Source: Devosia sp. (GTDB lineage Bacteria > Pseudomonadota > Alphaproteobacteria > Rhizobiales > Devosiaceae). From it: a DNA stretch of 64,000 nucleotides. The stretch is from the NCBI GenBank assembly GCA_016713105.1, contig JADJPS010000004.1, positions 228,313 to 292,312 on the forward strand, given 5' to 3'. This document shows positions 53,435-64,000 of this stretch, piece by piece. A program made the position numbers and the translations under genes. Positions within the stretch are counted from its first letter, which is position 1; each line of letters starts with the position of its first letter. The notes beneath the pieces were generated by a model. The model was not told where the DNA came from. It made no database searches and saw only the letters and a program-made list of their open reading frames with translations.

Positions 53435-55732
53435 GTGCCGAGTGAGAGTCGCGAGTCGCAGCGGGACGGCTGGTTCCCGAGGTGGTCGATCGGCTTCGGC
53501 CTCGAGCACATAGGGTACCTTACGGTCCGGTGGCCGCGCATTGCGGGACTCATCGTGCTGCTGTTCACGGCGCTGTGCGCGTGGCAGCTGCCGCGCGTTG
53601 CCGTGGACGGCGACCTGATGCGGGTGTTCGCCGATTCCGGCGTACACTACGACCGCTACCGCAAGCTCACCGAAACCTTCGGCACCTTCGAGGACGACGC
53701 CTATGTCCTCGTCAACTCGCCCAGGCTGACCGATCCGGCGGTGATCGAGCGGATGCGCGAACTGGCCTTCGATCTCGAACTCAACGATTTCGCGGTCGGC
53801 ACGATGACGCCGTTCACGCTGCGCAAGCCGAGCGCGGACGGCGGCACCGTCCCGGCCGTGCCCGAAAACATGAGCGGCCCTGAGGAGGTGGCGGCGGTCC
53901 TCACCGACTTGCGCGAGAACGACCCGATCATGCGCAACCTGATCGTGGGCGACCTCAGTGGCGTGGTGATGATCCTGTTCCCGGACATCACCAAGACCAA
54001 GGCGCCGGGCGGCATGAAGGCCATGATCGCTTCGCTCCGGCAGATCGTGGCCGACTACGACAGCGAGGACATTCACGTCGAATTGACCGGCCCGCCGATC
54101 TGGTCGACGGAACTGCTGGAATCGACGATTGCCGACCAGGCGGTCTTCTCGATCGTGGGCTTCGCCATCGGCGCGATCATCTCGCTGCTGGCGCTGCGCA
54201 GCTTCTGGGGAGCGGTGCTGGCCACCTTCACCCCCGCCATCGCGGTGATCTGGGTGATCGGGACCGTGATCATGGTCTTCGGTTCGTTCAGCTTCCTGAC
54301 CAACATCGTGGTCACGCTGGTGCTGGTGGTCGCCTTCGCCGAGAGCATGTATTTCACCTTCACCTGGCTCAGGCTGTGGAATGACGGGCTCGACGCGGCG
54401 CGGGCCATCGACGAGGCGACCAAGCGGGTGCTGCCCGCGGCGGCCCTCACTTCGCTGACCACGATGGTCTCGTTCGGCACGCTGATCGTCACCCAGGGGC
54501 GCGGCATCGAGGAGTTCGGCTGGTCGGGAATGGTCGGCATCGCCATGGCCTTCCTGACCTTTTCGACGGTGATGCCGCTGACCATGAAGCTCGCGGTGCG
54601 CCTGGGCTACAAGCCGCCGCGGCGGATGAGCATCGCGGTGACGGCGCCGATTCCCGTGGCCCGCTGGCTGGTGCGTCGCTTTGCGCGCGTGCTCGCCGTC
54701 GCCGTGCTCGCGATTGCGGCGCTGCTGCTGATTCCCCACTTCTCGCTCGAGCCAAGGTTCTCGTTCGAGGACTATCTGCCGCGCAATTCCAAGGCACTGG
54801 AAACGGCCAAGGGCATCGATGCCGGGGTCGGCGGCGTGGCGCCGGTCTACGTGCGCGTGCCGCTCAACGATGCCGATCCCAACCTCACCGACGCCGATTT
54901 CGAGCGCGTCCGCAAGGTGCACGAGATCGTCGAGGCGGCGGTTGGCAAGGGCAAGGTGATTTCCGGCGCCTCGATGTTCAACTACTCCGACGCCGGCTTC
55001 AGCCGCGAGCAGATCTTCGATGCCGTCGGACCGTTCCTCAAGCGCCGCTTCGTCACCGACGACGGCACGCAGGCGCTGGTCACCGCTTTCCTGCCGACCA
55101 TCATGGATTCGGTCGAGCTGAAGACCATCGTCGACAAGCTCGACGTCGAGATCGCGGCGGCCGGGGTCGATGGCGCCGAGGTCGCCGGCTACCGGCTGAT
55201 GACCACCTTCGCCAGCACGGACATCATCAATTCCATCCGCACCAGCCTGATGTTCGCCATCGTGCTGAACATCTTCCTCATCGGGCTGGCCTTCCGCTCG
55301 TGGCGGCTGGGGCTGCTGTCGGTCATTCCCAACATGCTGCCGATCCTGGGTACCGAACTCTATCTGTATGCGACCGGCGCGGGGCTGCAGCTGACCACCG
55401 TCATCGCGCTGACCATCGCGTTCGGCATCGCCGTGGACGATACCATCCATTTCCTCGCCACCTATCTGCGGCAGCGCGAATCCGGCAAAGCTAACGAGGA
55501 GGCGGTGGATCTGTCGCTGGAGCGCATCGGTCCGGCACTGGTCGCCACCACGCTGATCATCTGCGCGGGTACCGCAGTCGTGATGTTCTCGACCATTCCG
55601 CCGGTTGCCTTGTTCGGTACCCTGACGGTAATCACGTTGTTCATAGCGTTGCTCGGAGATCTCGTCGTGCTCCCGTCAATGCTGATCGCCGGGGGGCGAT
55701 TCTTTCGTTCAATTGGAGGTTCAGGCAAATGA
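53435..55732 (+). CDS. MMPL/RND-superfamily transporter (GTG start)
   Basis: A 765-residue membrane protein with twelve helices in the RND arrangement: helix 1 near 34-52, a large periplasmic loop, five helices at about 240-390, another near 415-435, a second loop, and five helices at about 600-760. The GIAVDDTIHFLATYLR block (about 665-680) has the charged pair typical of proton-driven MMPL proteins. Start is a GTG after GAGGG. Related proteins export lipids or hopanoids. It overlaps the next, secreted protein by 4 bp. Confidence 0.88.
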   Translation: MPSESRESQRDGWFPRWSIGFGLEHIGYLTVRWPRIAGLIVLLFTALCAWQLPRVAVDGDLMRVFADSGVHYDRYRKLTETFGTFEDDAYVLVNSPRLTDPAVIERMRELAFDLELNDFAVGTMTPFTLRKPSADGGTVPAVPENMSGPEEVAAVLTDLRENDPIMRNLIVGDLSGVVMILFPDITKTKAPGGMKAMIASLRQIVADYDSEDIHVELTGPPIWSTELLESTIADQAVFSIVGFAIGAIISLLALRSFWGAVLATFTPAIAVIWVIGTVIMVFGSFSFLTNIVVTLVLVVAFAESMYFTFTWLRLWNDGLDAARAIDEATKRVLPAAALTSLTTMVSFGTLIVTQGRGIEEFGWSGMVGIAMAFLTFSTVMPLTMKLAVRLGYKPPRRMSIAVTAPIPVARWLVRRFARVLAVAVLAIAALLLIPHFSLEPRFSFEDYLPRNSKALETAKGIDAGVGGVAPVYVRVPLNDADPNLTDADFERVRKVHEIVEAAVGKGKVISGASMFNYSDAGFSREQIFDAVGPFLKRRFVTDDGTQALVTAFLPTIMDSVELKTIVDKLDVEIAAAGVDGAEVAGYRLMTTFASTDIINSIRTSLMFAIVLNIFLIGLAFRSWRLGLLSVIPNMLPILGTELYLYATGAGLQLTTVIALTIAFGIAVDDTIHFLATYLRQRESGKANEEAVDLSLERIGPALVATTLIICAGTAVVMFSTIPPVALFGTLTVITLFIALLGDLVVLPSMLIAGGRFFRSIGGSGK

Positions 55733-56256
55733 AGTCTTTCGGTCCCCGGCTGCGACGCATCGCACTGGCCGGTCTGGTCGCAATCGCCGGTTCGGCCGCA
55801 ACGCCGGCCCTGGCGGGCAAGGCCGACGTCGAGCTGCTCAAGTCCTATGTCGGTGACTGGAAAGGCCGTGGCCAACTGGTCGGTGCCGAGAAGGAGACCG
55901 TCGTCTGCAAGCTGGCGCTGACCCCCGGCAACCAGGACAAGGTCAACTACTCCGGCCGCTGCGCCCTCGCCGGAACGACCCTCTCGGTCAACGGTTCGCT
56001 CGCCTTCAGCGACGTGAACAAGCGCTATGAGGCCGCGATGACCTCCAATGTCAGCTTCACCGGCCTTGCCGTCGGCAAGCGCCAGGGCGACACCGTGGTG
56101 TTCGATCTCAAGGAGCGCAACAAGGACGAGGCCGGCAACGACCTGACCGTCACCGCCCGGATCGTGCTGGCGGCCGACAAAATCAATGTCGGCTTCCACG
56201 TGGTCTTCAATGCCACCGGCGACAGCCTTCGGGCAGAAGTGCCGTTCAGCAAGTAG
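55729..56256 (+). CDS. secreted protein, possibly lipocalin-like beta barrel
   Basis: A 175-residue protein with a Sec signal (residues 1-29, ending PALAGK). The mature protein is beta-rich, with YVGDWKGRGQLVG near its start (about 40-52), reminiscent of lipocalin-like domains, and two cysteines (VCKL, GRCAL). Its ATG overlaps the transporter's TGA (55729-55732), so the two are made together. A periplasmic partner carrying the transporter's cargo is a reasonable guess. No named family recognised. Confidence 0.75.
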   Translation: MKSFGPRLRRIALAGLVAIAGSAATPALAGKADVELLKSYVGDWKGRGQLVGAEKETVVCKLALTPGNQDKVNYSGRCALAGTTLSVNGSLAFSDVNKRYEAAMTSNVSFTGLAVGKRQGDTVVFDLKERNKDEAGNDLTVTARIVLAADKINVGFHVVFNATGDSLRAEVPFSK

Positions 56257-56382
56257 TCCTCGGTGCATTGCGCTCCGGTTCCTGGTGAACGTACTCGCAA
56301 AGATGCTTCGTTTCATCTTGGCCCGACGTTAACGTGATCATGACAGTTTCGACCGCATCGCCAACGAGCGAGCGGTCGAAAC

Positions 56383-58260
56383 GTGCTAGAGGGCCTGCAG
56401 AAATCGCTGGGCGGCCGCGCCACGGTCTACGTGGCCGCCATCTGCCTGATCATCCTTGGGCTCGAGGGCTGGCGCGAGTGGACCTCGCGCAGTGCCGTGC
56501 TTGGCCACTCCGAGGAGGATATTGCCGGCCTCGCCCATGCAGTGCACCAGCATGCCGAAGACACCTTCGAGATGGCGTCTGCCGCCGCCACCGCCGTGGC
56601 GCGCGGCCTCGATCGGCAGCACCGCACGCCGGAACTGCTGACGCGCACCGCAGAGCTGATGCGCTCGAGTGTCAGTGCCAGTTCGCGTGTCGTGGCACTC
56701 TACCTGTTCGATCGCGATGGCAACTGGCTTGCTTCCAGCGAGGGTCTGCCGCTCTCCGCCGAGGCCGGCAAGCAACTCGTCCAGGTGTTCGGCGAACGCA
56801 GAAGCTACGCGCCGGCACTGGGAGAGCCGGTCCGTCTCGGCGCCGGCAGCGGACCGGTCATCCCGGTCGCACGGGGCATCGTCGGTGCGCTCGGCACCTT
56901 CGACGGGCTCGTGGTGGCGGCTGTGGAGCCGCGCGAACTTGCCGGTTTCTATGCGCGCTTCGAGCTCGGACCACGAGACTACATCGCGCTTGCGACCGCG
57001 TCGGGGGTTCTGCTCGCCCACTCCGCCGGCGGTGCCGGACCACCGCAGCCGGGCGATCCTTTCGTGCTGGGAACGCTTCCCCCGGATCCCGGTACCAGTG
57101 TGCTGCGCTCGCCTGTCGACCAGGTCGAGCGCATCATCGCCCAAAGCACTGCCTCGCGCTTTCCGGTGGTGGCCGAGGTTGCCCGATCGATGCAGGACCT
57201 GCTGGCACCCTGGCTACAAGACGCCATGCAGCGGCTTGCCGTCACCGCGCTGCTGGTCGGCGTGCTGGCCGTTGTCGGATTGCGGCTCGCCGATCAGATC
57301 TGGCGCCGGCACCGCAGCGAGGCGGTGCTGGCCCGCAAGGAGTCCGAGTTTCGGCTGCTGGCCGAGAGCGCCATCGACCTGGTCGAGCGCTTCGACGCCG
57401 ACGGGCGCCGGCTCTATTGCTCCCCGGCAATTGAATGGATGACCGGCCACAAGCCGGAAGAGGTGATCGGCAAGATCGCCTTCGACATCGTCGTTCCCGA
57501 GGACCGCCACGTGGTCGACGCTGCGGCGAGGCGCCTGCGCAGCGGCCTCACCGACGCGGAAACCATCACCTATCGGGTCCGCCACAAGGATGGCCGGGAG
57601 TTGTGGTTCGAGACTGCCCTGCGCATGGCTGCCGACAGCACGCCGGAACGGCCGGGCGTCGTCGGCGTCACGCGTGACGTCACCGAGCGCAAGCTCCTCG
57701 AGATCCGGCTCGCCGACATGGCGCGGGTGGATGGGCTGACCGGGCTCGCCAACCGCCGTGCCTTTGACGAGGCCCTGCAGCGCGAAGTGGCGCGGGCCTG
57801 CCGCACGCGCCGGCCCCTCGCCCTGCTGATGATCGATGCCGACCGCTTCAAGCGGTTCAACGACGATTACGGTCATCTGGCCGGCGATGCCTGCCTCAAG
57901 GCGATGACCGCGGTGCTGGCTCGCCACGGCCGACGTCCGTCCGATCTGGCGGCGCGCTACGGCGGCGAGGAACTGGTGCTGCTGCTGCCCGAAACGGACC
58001 TGACGGCGGCCCGCCAGGTCGGCAACGAGATCTGCCGGGACGTCCAGGCCCTCGGCATCGCGCATGCGCGCAACCTGCCCTGGGGCTGCGCGACGGTCAG
58101 CGTCGGGGTCGCAGAACTCATGCTGGACGCCACCGCGCCGCATGGCGGAACGTCACTGATCGCGGCCGCCGACCTCGCCCTCTATGACGCCAAGGCGCAG
58201 GGCCGCAACCAGTGCGTGGCGGTATCGCGGACCGAGCCCACATCGCGCCTCGCCGGCTGA
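56383..58260 (+). CDS. membrane-bound PAS-GGDEF diguanylate cyclase (GTG start)
   Basis: A 625-residue protein. Helix 1 (about 15-30) and helix 2 (about 285-303) flank a 250-residue periplasmic sensor of Cache type. A PAS domain (about 322-440) with its C-terminal VTRDVTERK motif follows. The GGDEF domain is at about 450-610 and its active motif is GGEEL (527-531), expected to be functional. No inhibitory-site RxxD is evident directly upstream of it. It makes cyclic di-GMP in response to an unknown signal. The GTG at 56383 lacks a strong ribosome-binding site. Confidence 0.9.
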   Translation: MLEGLQKSLGGRATVYVAAICLIILGLEGWREWTSRSAVLGHSEEDIAGLAHAVHQHAEDTFEMASAAATAVARGLDRQHRTPELLTRTAELMRSSVSASSRVVALYLFDRDGNWLASSEGLPLSAEAGKQLVQVFGERRSYAPALGEPVRLGAGSGPVIPVARGIVGALGTFDGLVVAAVEPRELAGFYARFELGPRDYIALATASGVLLAHSAGGAGPPQPGDPFVLGTLPPDPGTSVLRSPVDQVERIIAQSTASRFPVVAEVARSMQDLLAPWLQDAMQRLAVTALLVGVLAVVGLRLADQIWRRHRSEAVLARKESEFRLLAESAIDLVERFDADGRRLYCSPAIEWMTGHKPEEVIGKIAFDIVVPEDRHVVDAAARRLRSGLTDAETITYRVRHKDGRELWFETALRMAADSTPERPGVVGVTRDVTERKLLEIRLADMARVDGLTGLANRRAFDEALQREVARACRTRRPLALLMIDADRFKRFNDDYGHLAGDACLKAMTAVLARHGRRPSDLAARYGGEELVLLLPETDLTAARQVGNEICRDVQALGIAHARNLPWGCATVSVGVAELMLDATAPHGGTSLIAAADLALYDAKAQGRNQCVAVSRTEPTSRLAG

Positions 58261-58327
58261 TCCGACCGCTTCGTGCCTGCCACCGGGGCCGACCCGATGC
58301 GGCAAGAAGGGGCCGCGATGCCCGGGC

Positions 58328-58822
58328 CTAGAACGGGATGTCGTCGTCCATGCCGCCCGACTCGAAGGCCGGGGCGGAACTGGGGCGGCGGCCTTCCTGG
58401 CGACCGCCACCGCTGGACTCGCCCGGGCCCGAGAACCCGCCGGAGCGCTCACCGCCGCCTTCGCCCTCGCCACGCCCGTCGAGCATGGTGAGGTTCGAGT
58501 TGAAGCCCTGCAGCACCACTTCGGTCGAATAGCGATCCTGGCCGGATTGGTCCTGCCACTTGCGCGTCTGCAGTTGGCCCTCGATGTAGACCTTGCTGCC
58601 CTTGTGCAGGTACTGCTCGGCAACCTTGGCGAGGCCCTCCGAGAAGATCACCACGCGGTGCCACTCGGTGCGTTCCTTGCGCTCGCCGGTGTTCTTGTCG
58701 CGCCATTGCTCCGAGGTCGCGACGCTGAGGTTGACCACCTTGCCGCCGCTCGGCAGGTTCCTGACCTCGGGCTCGTTCCCCAGATTGCCCACCAGGATGA
58801 CCTTGTTCACGCTGCCAGCCAT
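58328..58822 (-). CDS. ssb: single-stranded DNA-binding protein
   Basis: A 164-residue Ssb. The OB fold (AGSVNKVILVGNLGNEPEVR, WHRVVIFSEGLAKVAEQYL, GSKVYIEGQLQTRKWQD) is followed by a Gly/Ser/Arg-rich linker and the acidic tip DDDIPF that recruits partner proteins. The ATG at 58822 follows AAGGA. It is divergent from uvrA across a 407-bp region that holds two SOS boxes. Confidence 0.96.
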   Translation of the reverse strand: MAGSVNKVILVGNLGNEPEVRNLPSGGKVVNLSVATSEQWRDKNTGERKERTEWHRVVIFSEGLAKVAEQYLHKGSKVYIEGQLQTRKWQDQSGQDRYSTEVVLQGFNSNLTMLDGRGEGEGGGERSGGFSGPGESSGGGRQEGRRPSSAPAFESGGMDDDIPF

Positions 58823-58943
58823 GGCATGTTCCTTTTCGTGCTTTCCCGGATCCGTGACCCGGTCCAATCCAAGTCGCGCACCCTACCGCTGTCTGCTGCG
58901 TTCCGCCCGCAGCTTTCGCCATTCGCCCACAGGTTCGACCGAT

Positions 58944-58958
58944 GTTCACTTTATGTTC
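58944..58958 (+). promoter_or_regulatory. SOS (LexA) box, proximal to ssb
   Basis: GTTC-ACTTTAT-GTTC matches the alphaproteobacterial LexA consensus GTTC-N7-GTTC exactly. It lies 122 bp upstream of ssb. Confidence 0.8.
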
Positions 58959-59038
58959 GCGCAATCTGTTCGGGTTCGTCGGCCATGGTCCGCGCCCCGG
59001 GCAGCTAGCTGGCGCCCACCCTTGACCGAATCCAACGT

Positions 59039-59053
59039 GTTCTGCTTATGTTC
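59039..59053 (+). promoter_or_regulatory. SOS (LexA) box, proximal to uvrA
   Basis: GTTC-TGCTTAT-GTTC, a second exact LexA box, lies 177 bp upstream of the uvrA ATG and 81 bp from the first. The remaining intergenic sequence shows no other signal I can name. Confidence 0.8.
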
Positions 59054-59229
59054 GCACGAGCCTTCCCCGGTGGACGATGCGACGCGATGACAGCGACGTA
59101 TCGGACGTGATTTAGTTGCGCGAGAGGGTCCGACGGCCCACATGGGCGAAAGGTGCCCGTTTCGAGAAACCCTGACACGATTTGGCAGAGAGCGGCCGTA
59201 TGGTCGCGACCCTCCCAGGTGGAACTTCC

Positions 59230-62121
<2,892 letters not shown>

Positions 62122-62298
62122 TCGGAGGGGAGTATTCCCTTCAGCATTGCGGCGGCGGTGTGGCGGACCGGGCGCGATTTTGACAGGCGCGTGAAATTGC
62201 CATGCGCCGAGCGCATGTCGGCACTGAGATTTCAGGTCGTGCGCCGTGCTGCAAATCAGCCCATCCTGCGCCGGTAGTGGCCATACAGGGAGACTGCC

Positions 62299-62445
62299 AT
62301 GTTTGTCAGAGCGGTATGGCGCCTCAAGCGACTGGTCGACATCAAGCAGACGCTGCGCGAGATGGAAGTTCCCACAACCCGCGATGCGCTGGGGCTTTCG
62401 GGGACCGATTTCCAGAAGATGACGCGCGGCCTGTTCGACCGCTGA
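62299..62445 (+). CDS. small basic protein of 48 residues, possibly DUF1127-like
   Basis: The ATG at 62299 follows AGGGAGA at a good distance. The 48-residue product starts MFVRAVWRLKRLVDIKQTLR and ends GLFDR, with a Leu/Arg-rich helix and a LGLSGTDF turn that recalls DUF1127 proteins. A perfect 13-bp stem-loop follows the gene. No family is certain. Confidence 0.6.
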   Translation: MFVRAVWRLKRLVDIKQTLREMEVPTTRDALGLSGTDFQKMTRGLFDR

Positions 62446-62469
62446 GCTTAACCTCGCATTCACCATGCC

Positions 62470-62499
62470 GCATGGCCGCCGGGCGTCCGGCGGCCATGC
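62470..62499 (+). terminator. strong stem-loop after the 48-residue protein gene
   Basis: A perfect 13-bp stem GCATGGCCGCCGG/CCGGCGGCCATGC with a 4-nt loop, followed by GTTTG. Probably terminates the small gene's transcript. Confidence 0.65.
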
Positions 62500-62651
62500 G
62501 TTTGCCGCAGCAATGCCGCAGGCCTGAAGGGAATGTGAACGAGTTCAGCAATCGACATGCGAAATACGCATACCGGTTCTGACACATCGACCCCTGCTCA
62601 TTCTCCATCCGTTCCCCTACCTTACACCTGCAAACGAAAGGAGACTCCCAA

Positions 62652-62801
62652 ATGGGCATTCGTACCACACTGAAGAAATGGGCTGCCTACCAGCAGACCG
62701 TCCGTGAACTCGCAGCTCTCGACAACCGCCAGCTGAGCGATCTCGGCATCGCGCGCACCGATATCTCGCGCATCGCACGTGATCATGCGCGCACTATCTG
62801 A
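62652..62801 (+). CDS. DUF1127 micro-protein
   Basis: A 49-residue protein with the full DUF1127 pattern: RELAALDNRQLSDLGI (about 18-33) then ARTDISRIAR. The ATG at 62652 follows AAAGGAGA. DUF1127 proteins are small, arginine-containing and abundant in alphaproteobacteria; some bind RNA and affect phosphate or small-RNA metabolism. Short length is normal for the family. Confidence 0.9.
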   Translation: MGIRTTLKKWAAYQQTVRELAALDNRQLSDLGIARTDISRIARDHARTI

Positions 62802-62836
62802 CGGCTCGTTCGTCGGTTCCTCTGCTGCCGCATCCT

Positions 62837-62870
62837 AGAACGCTCGCTTCCAGACAGAAGCGGGCGTTCT
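62837..62870. terminator. bidirectional terminator
   Basis: A 14-bp stem AGAACGCTCGCTTC/GAAGCGGGCGTTCT with one G-U pair and a 6-nt loop, followed by GCCTTT. It separates the DUF1127 gene from the convergent glutathione transferase gene. Confidence 0.75.
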
Positions 62871-62883
62871 GCCTTTCCGGCGG

Positions 62884-63531
62884 CTAGAACTTCAGCCGCC
62901 CCACCAGTTCCGCATACGAAACGTTGACCGCCTTGCGGAAGGCCGCACGCTCCTCGAGCCGGGCATGCCAGGCTTCGACGTTCGGCAGGGCCGGCCGCTC
63001 GATCGGCATGGTCGACCAGCGGAACATCGCGACGCCCGCGGCGATGTCGGCGTAGGTCAGTTGCGCTCCGCCCAGATAGGGCGCGTCTCCCAGGCGATCA
63101 TCGAGGAAGTGGAAGCAGCGCACGGTCTCCGCCATGGCCTTGTCGATGGCCTGGCGATTATGCTGCTCCGCCGGGGTGCGCACCTGCTGCCAGAACAGCG
63201 CGATCCAGGCCGGCTGGAAGGTGGTGGCGGTCCAGTCGGTCCACTGGTCGACCACGGCGCGATCGCGGGCCTCCATCGGGAACAGCAGGCCGCTGCCGTA
63301 TTCGGCGCTGAGATAGCGCACGATGGCGTGGCTCTCCCAGATCGTGAGTTCGCCATCGCGCAGCGTCGGCACCAGGCCATTGGGGTTCATGGCGAGATAA
63401 TGCAGGGTGTCGGTGCCGCCGAACGGGCCGCCGAGCGGCACGTGCTCGTAAGGTAGTTCGAGCTCTTCGAGCGCCCACACCGCCTTCTGCACGTTGGCCG
63501 AACTCAGCCGGCCCCATAGTGTGATGCTCAT
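62884..63531 (-). CDS. glutathione S-transferase family protein
   Basis: A 215-residue GST. The N-terminal thioredoxin-like domain has SSANVQKAVWALEEL (about 10-24, with the candidate catalytic Ser), the cis-Pro loop LVPTLRDG (about 53-60) and ESHAIVRYL (about 66-74). The C-terminal domain is helical, with YADIAAGVAMFRW. It conjugates glutathione to electrophiles in the cytoplasm. It diverges from trmFO with a 51-bp gap. Confidence 0.93.
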   Translation of the reverse strand: MSITLWGRLSSANVQKAVWALEELELPYEHVPLGGPFGGTDTLHYLAMNPNGLVPTLRDGELTIWESHAIVRYLSAEYGSGLLFPMEARDRAVVDQWTDWTATTFQPAWIALFWQQVRTPAEQHNRQAIDKAMAETVRCFHFLDDRLGDAPYLGGAQLTYADIAAGVAMFRWSTMPIERPALPNVEAWHARLEERAAFRKAVNVSYAELVGRLKF

Positions 63532-63582
63532 CGACCTGTCCTTTCGTTGCGCCCCAGGGCCATGCTTGCTATCTCCCCCGCC

Positions 63583-64000
63583 ATGTCACAGCAAGCCAAC
63601 ACAGCGATCCACGTCATCGGCGCCGGCCTCGCCGGCTCGGAAGCGGCCTGGCAGGCGGCGGAAGCCGGCGCCGGGGTCATACTGCACGAGATGCGGCCGA
63701 TCCAGAAGACCGACGCGCACCAGACCGAGGGCTTCGCCGAACTCGTCTGCTCCAACAGCTTCCGTTCGGATGACCACCGGCACAATGCGGTGGGCCTCTT
63801 GCACGAGGAAATGCGCCGCTGCGGTTCGCTGATCATGCGCGCGGCCGACGCGCATGCGCTGCCCGCGGGCGGGGCGCTGGCGGTGGACCGCGACGCGTTC
63901 TCGGGCGCGGTGACGGCGGCAATCGCCGGCCACCCCAACATCACCGTCGAACGCGGCGAGATCGCCGGGCTGCCGCCACAGGACTGGGACAACGTCGTCG
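63583..64000 (+). CDS. trmFO: methylenetetrahydrofolate-tRNA (uracil-5-)-methyltransferase TrmFO, 3' part beyond window
   Basis: The first 139 codons are seen. The FAD-binding start (HVIGAGLAGSEAAWQAAEAG), HEMRP and the LVCSNSFRSDD motif are diagnostic for TrmFO, which makes ribothymidine at position 54 of tRNA. I chose the ATG at 63583; an in-frame ATG at 63562 would add seven residues and neither has a strong ribosome-binding site. Confidence 0.95.
   Translation, partial: MSQQANTAIHVIGAGLAGSEAAWQAAEAGAGVILHEMRPIQKTDAHQTEGFAELVCSNSFRSDDHRHNAVGLLHEEMRRCGSLIMRAADAHALPAGGALAVDRDAFSGAVTAAIAGHPNITVERGEIAGLPPQDWDNVV

Noticed and set aside
62125..62142. Small hairpin after uvrA
   Set aside because: Seven-base stem with a G-U pair and no U-tract; not distinguishable from chance.

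Overview
The window reads as a chromosomal segment of a high-G+C alphaproteobacterium, most likely of the order Hyphomicrobiales (Rhizobiales). Supporting signs are the housekeeping set and its order (sdhE-mfd, glmS-glmU, coaD-gyrA, ssb-uvrA, trmFO), an invasion-associated-locus-B protein, a DUF1127 micro-protein, single-domain CUT2 ATPases of the FrcA kind, and two GTTC-N7-GTTC SOS boxes of the alphaproteobacterial LexA type. A genus cannot be fixed from the sequence alone.

Positions 1-22270 form a carbohydrate or acid-sugar catabolic island. It holds an edge-truncated MlrC-family gene facing an enolase-superfamily enzyme, then an operon with a complete CUT1 ABC importer (binding protein, two permeases, ATPase), a second enolase-superfamily enzyme and a large protein I cannot assign (8120-10003). 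Three complete CUT2 importers follow back to back (10022-13635, 13835-17068, 18465-21272). The third shares an operon with a zinc-dependent alcohol dehydrogenase and faces a GntR-type regulator that carries two winged-helix domains. All four binding-protein genes are followed by a strong GC-rich stem-loop. Palindromic operator candidates lie in the divergent promoter regions.

Positions 22287-25184 are a scar of mobile DNA: an IS21-type element with intact istA but istB cut off after about 70 codons, an AlpA-type HTH gene on the other strand, and a tRNA-Ser(TGA). From 25235 onward the sequence is mostly core genome: quinone oxidoreductase, TerC, a split YeeE/YedE pair, a UbiH-like FAD monooxygenase, mfd, sdhE, recG, glmS, glmU, tRNA-Lys(TTT), pgi, tgt, queA, two cyclophilins, coaD, a LysE exporter, gyrA, an MMPL transporter with a coupled periplasmic protein, a PAS-GGDEF protein, ssb, uvrA, two micro-proteins, a glutathione transferase and the start of trmFO.

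Between about 29.6 and 38.3 kb several genes carry small indels: the IalB gene (5-nt insertion), brnT (-1), the 5' end of recG (+1), a VapBC-like pair (several) and glmS (+1). The toxin-antitoxin genes may really be decaying. Lesions in recG and glmS look more like sequence or assembly errors and should be checked against reads. No CRISPR array, rRNA or recognisable riboswitch was seen.
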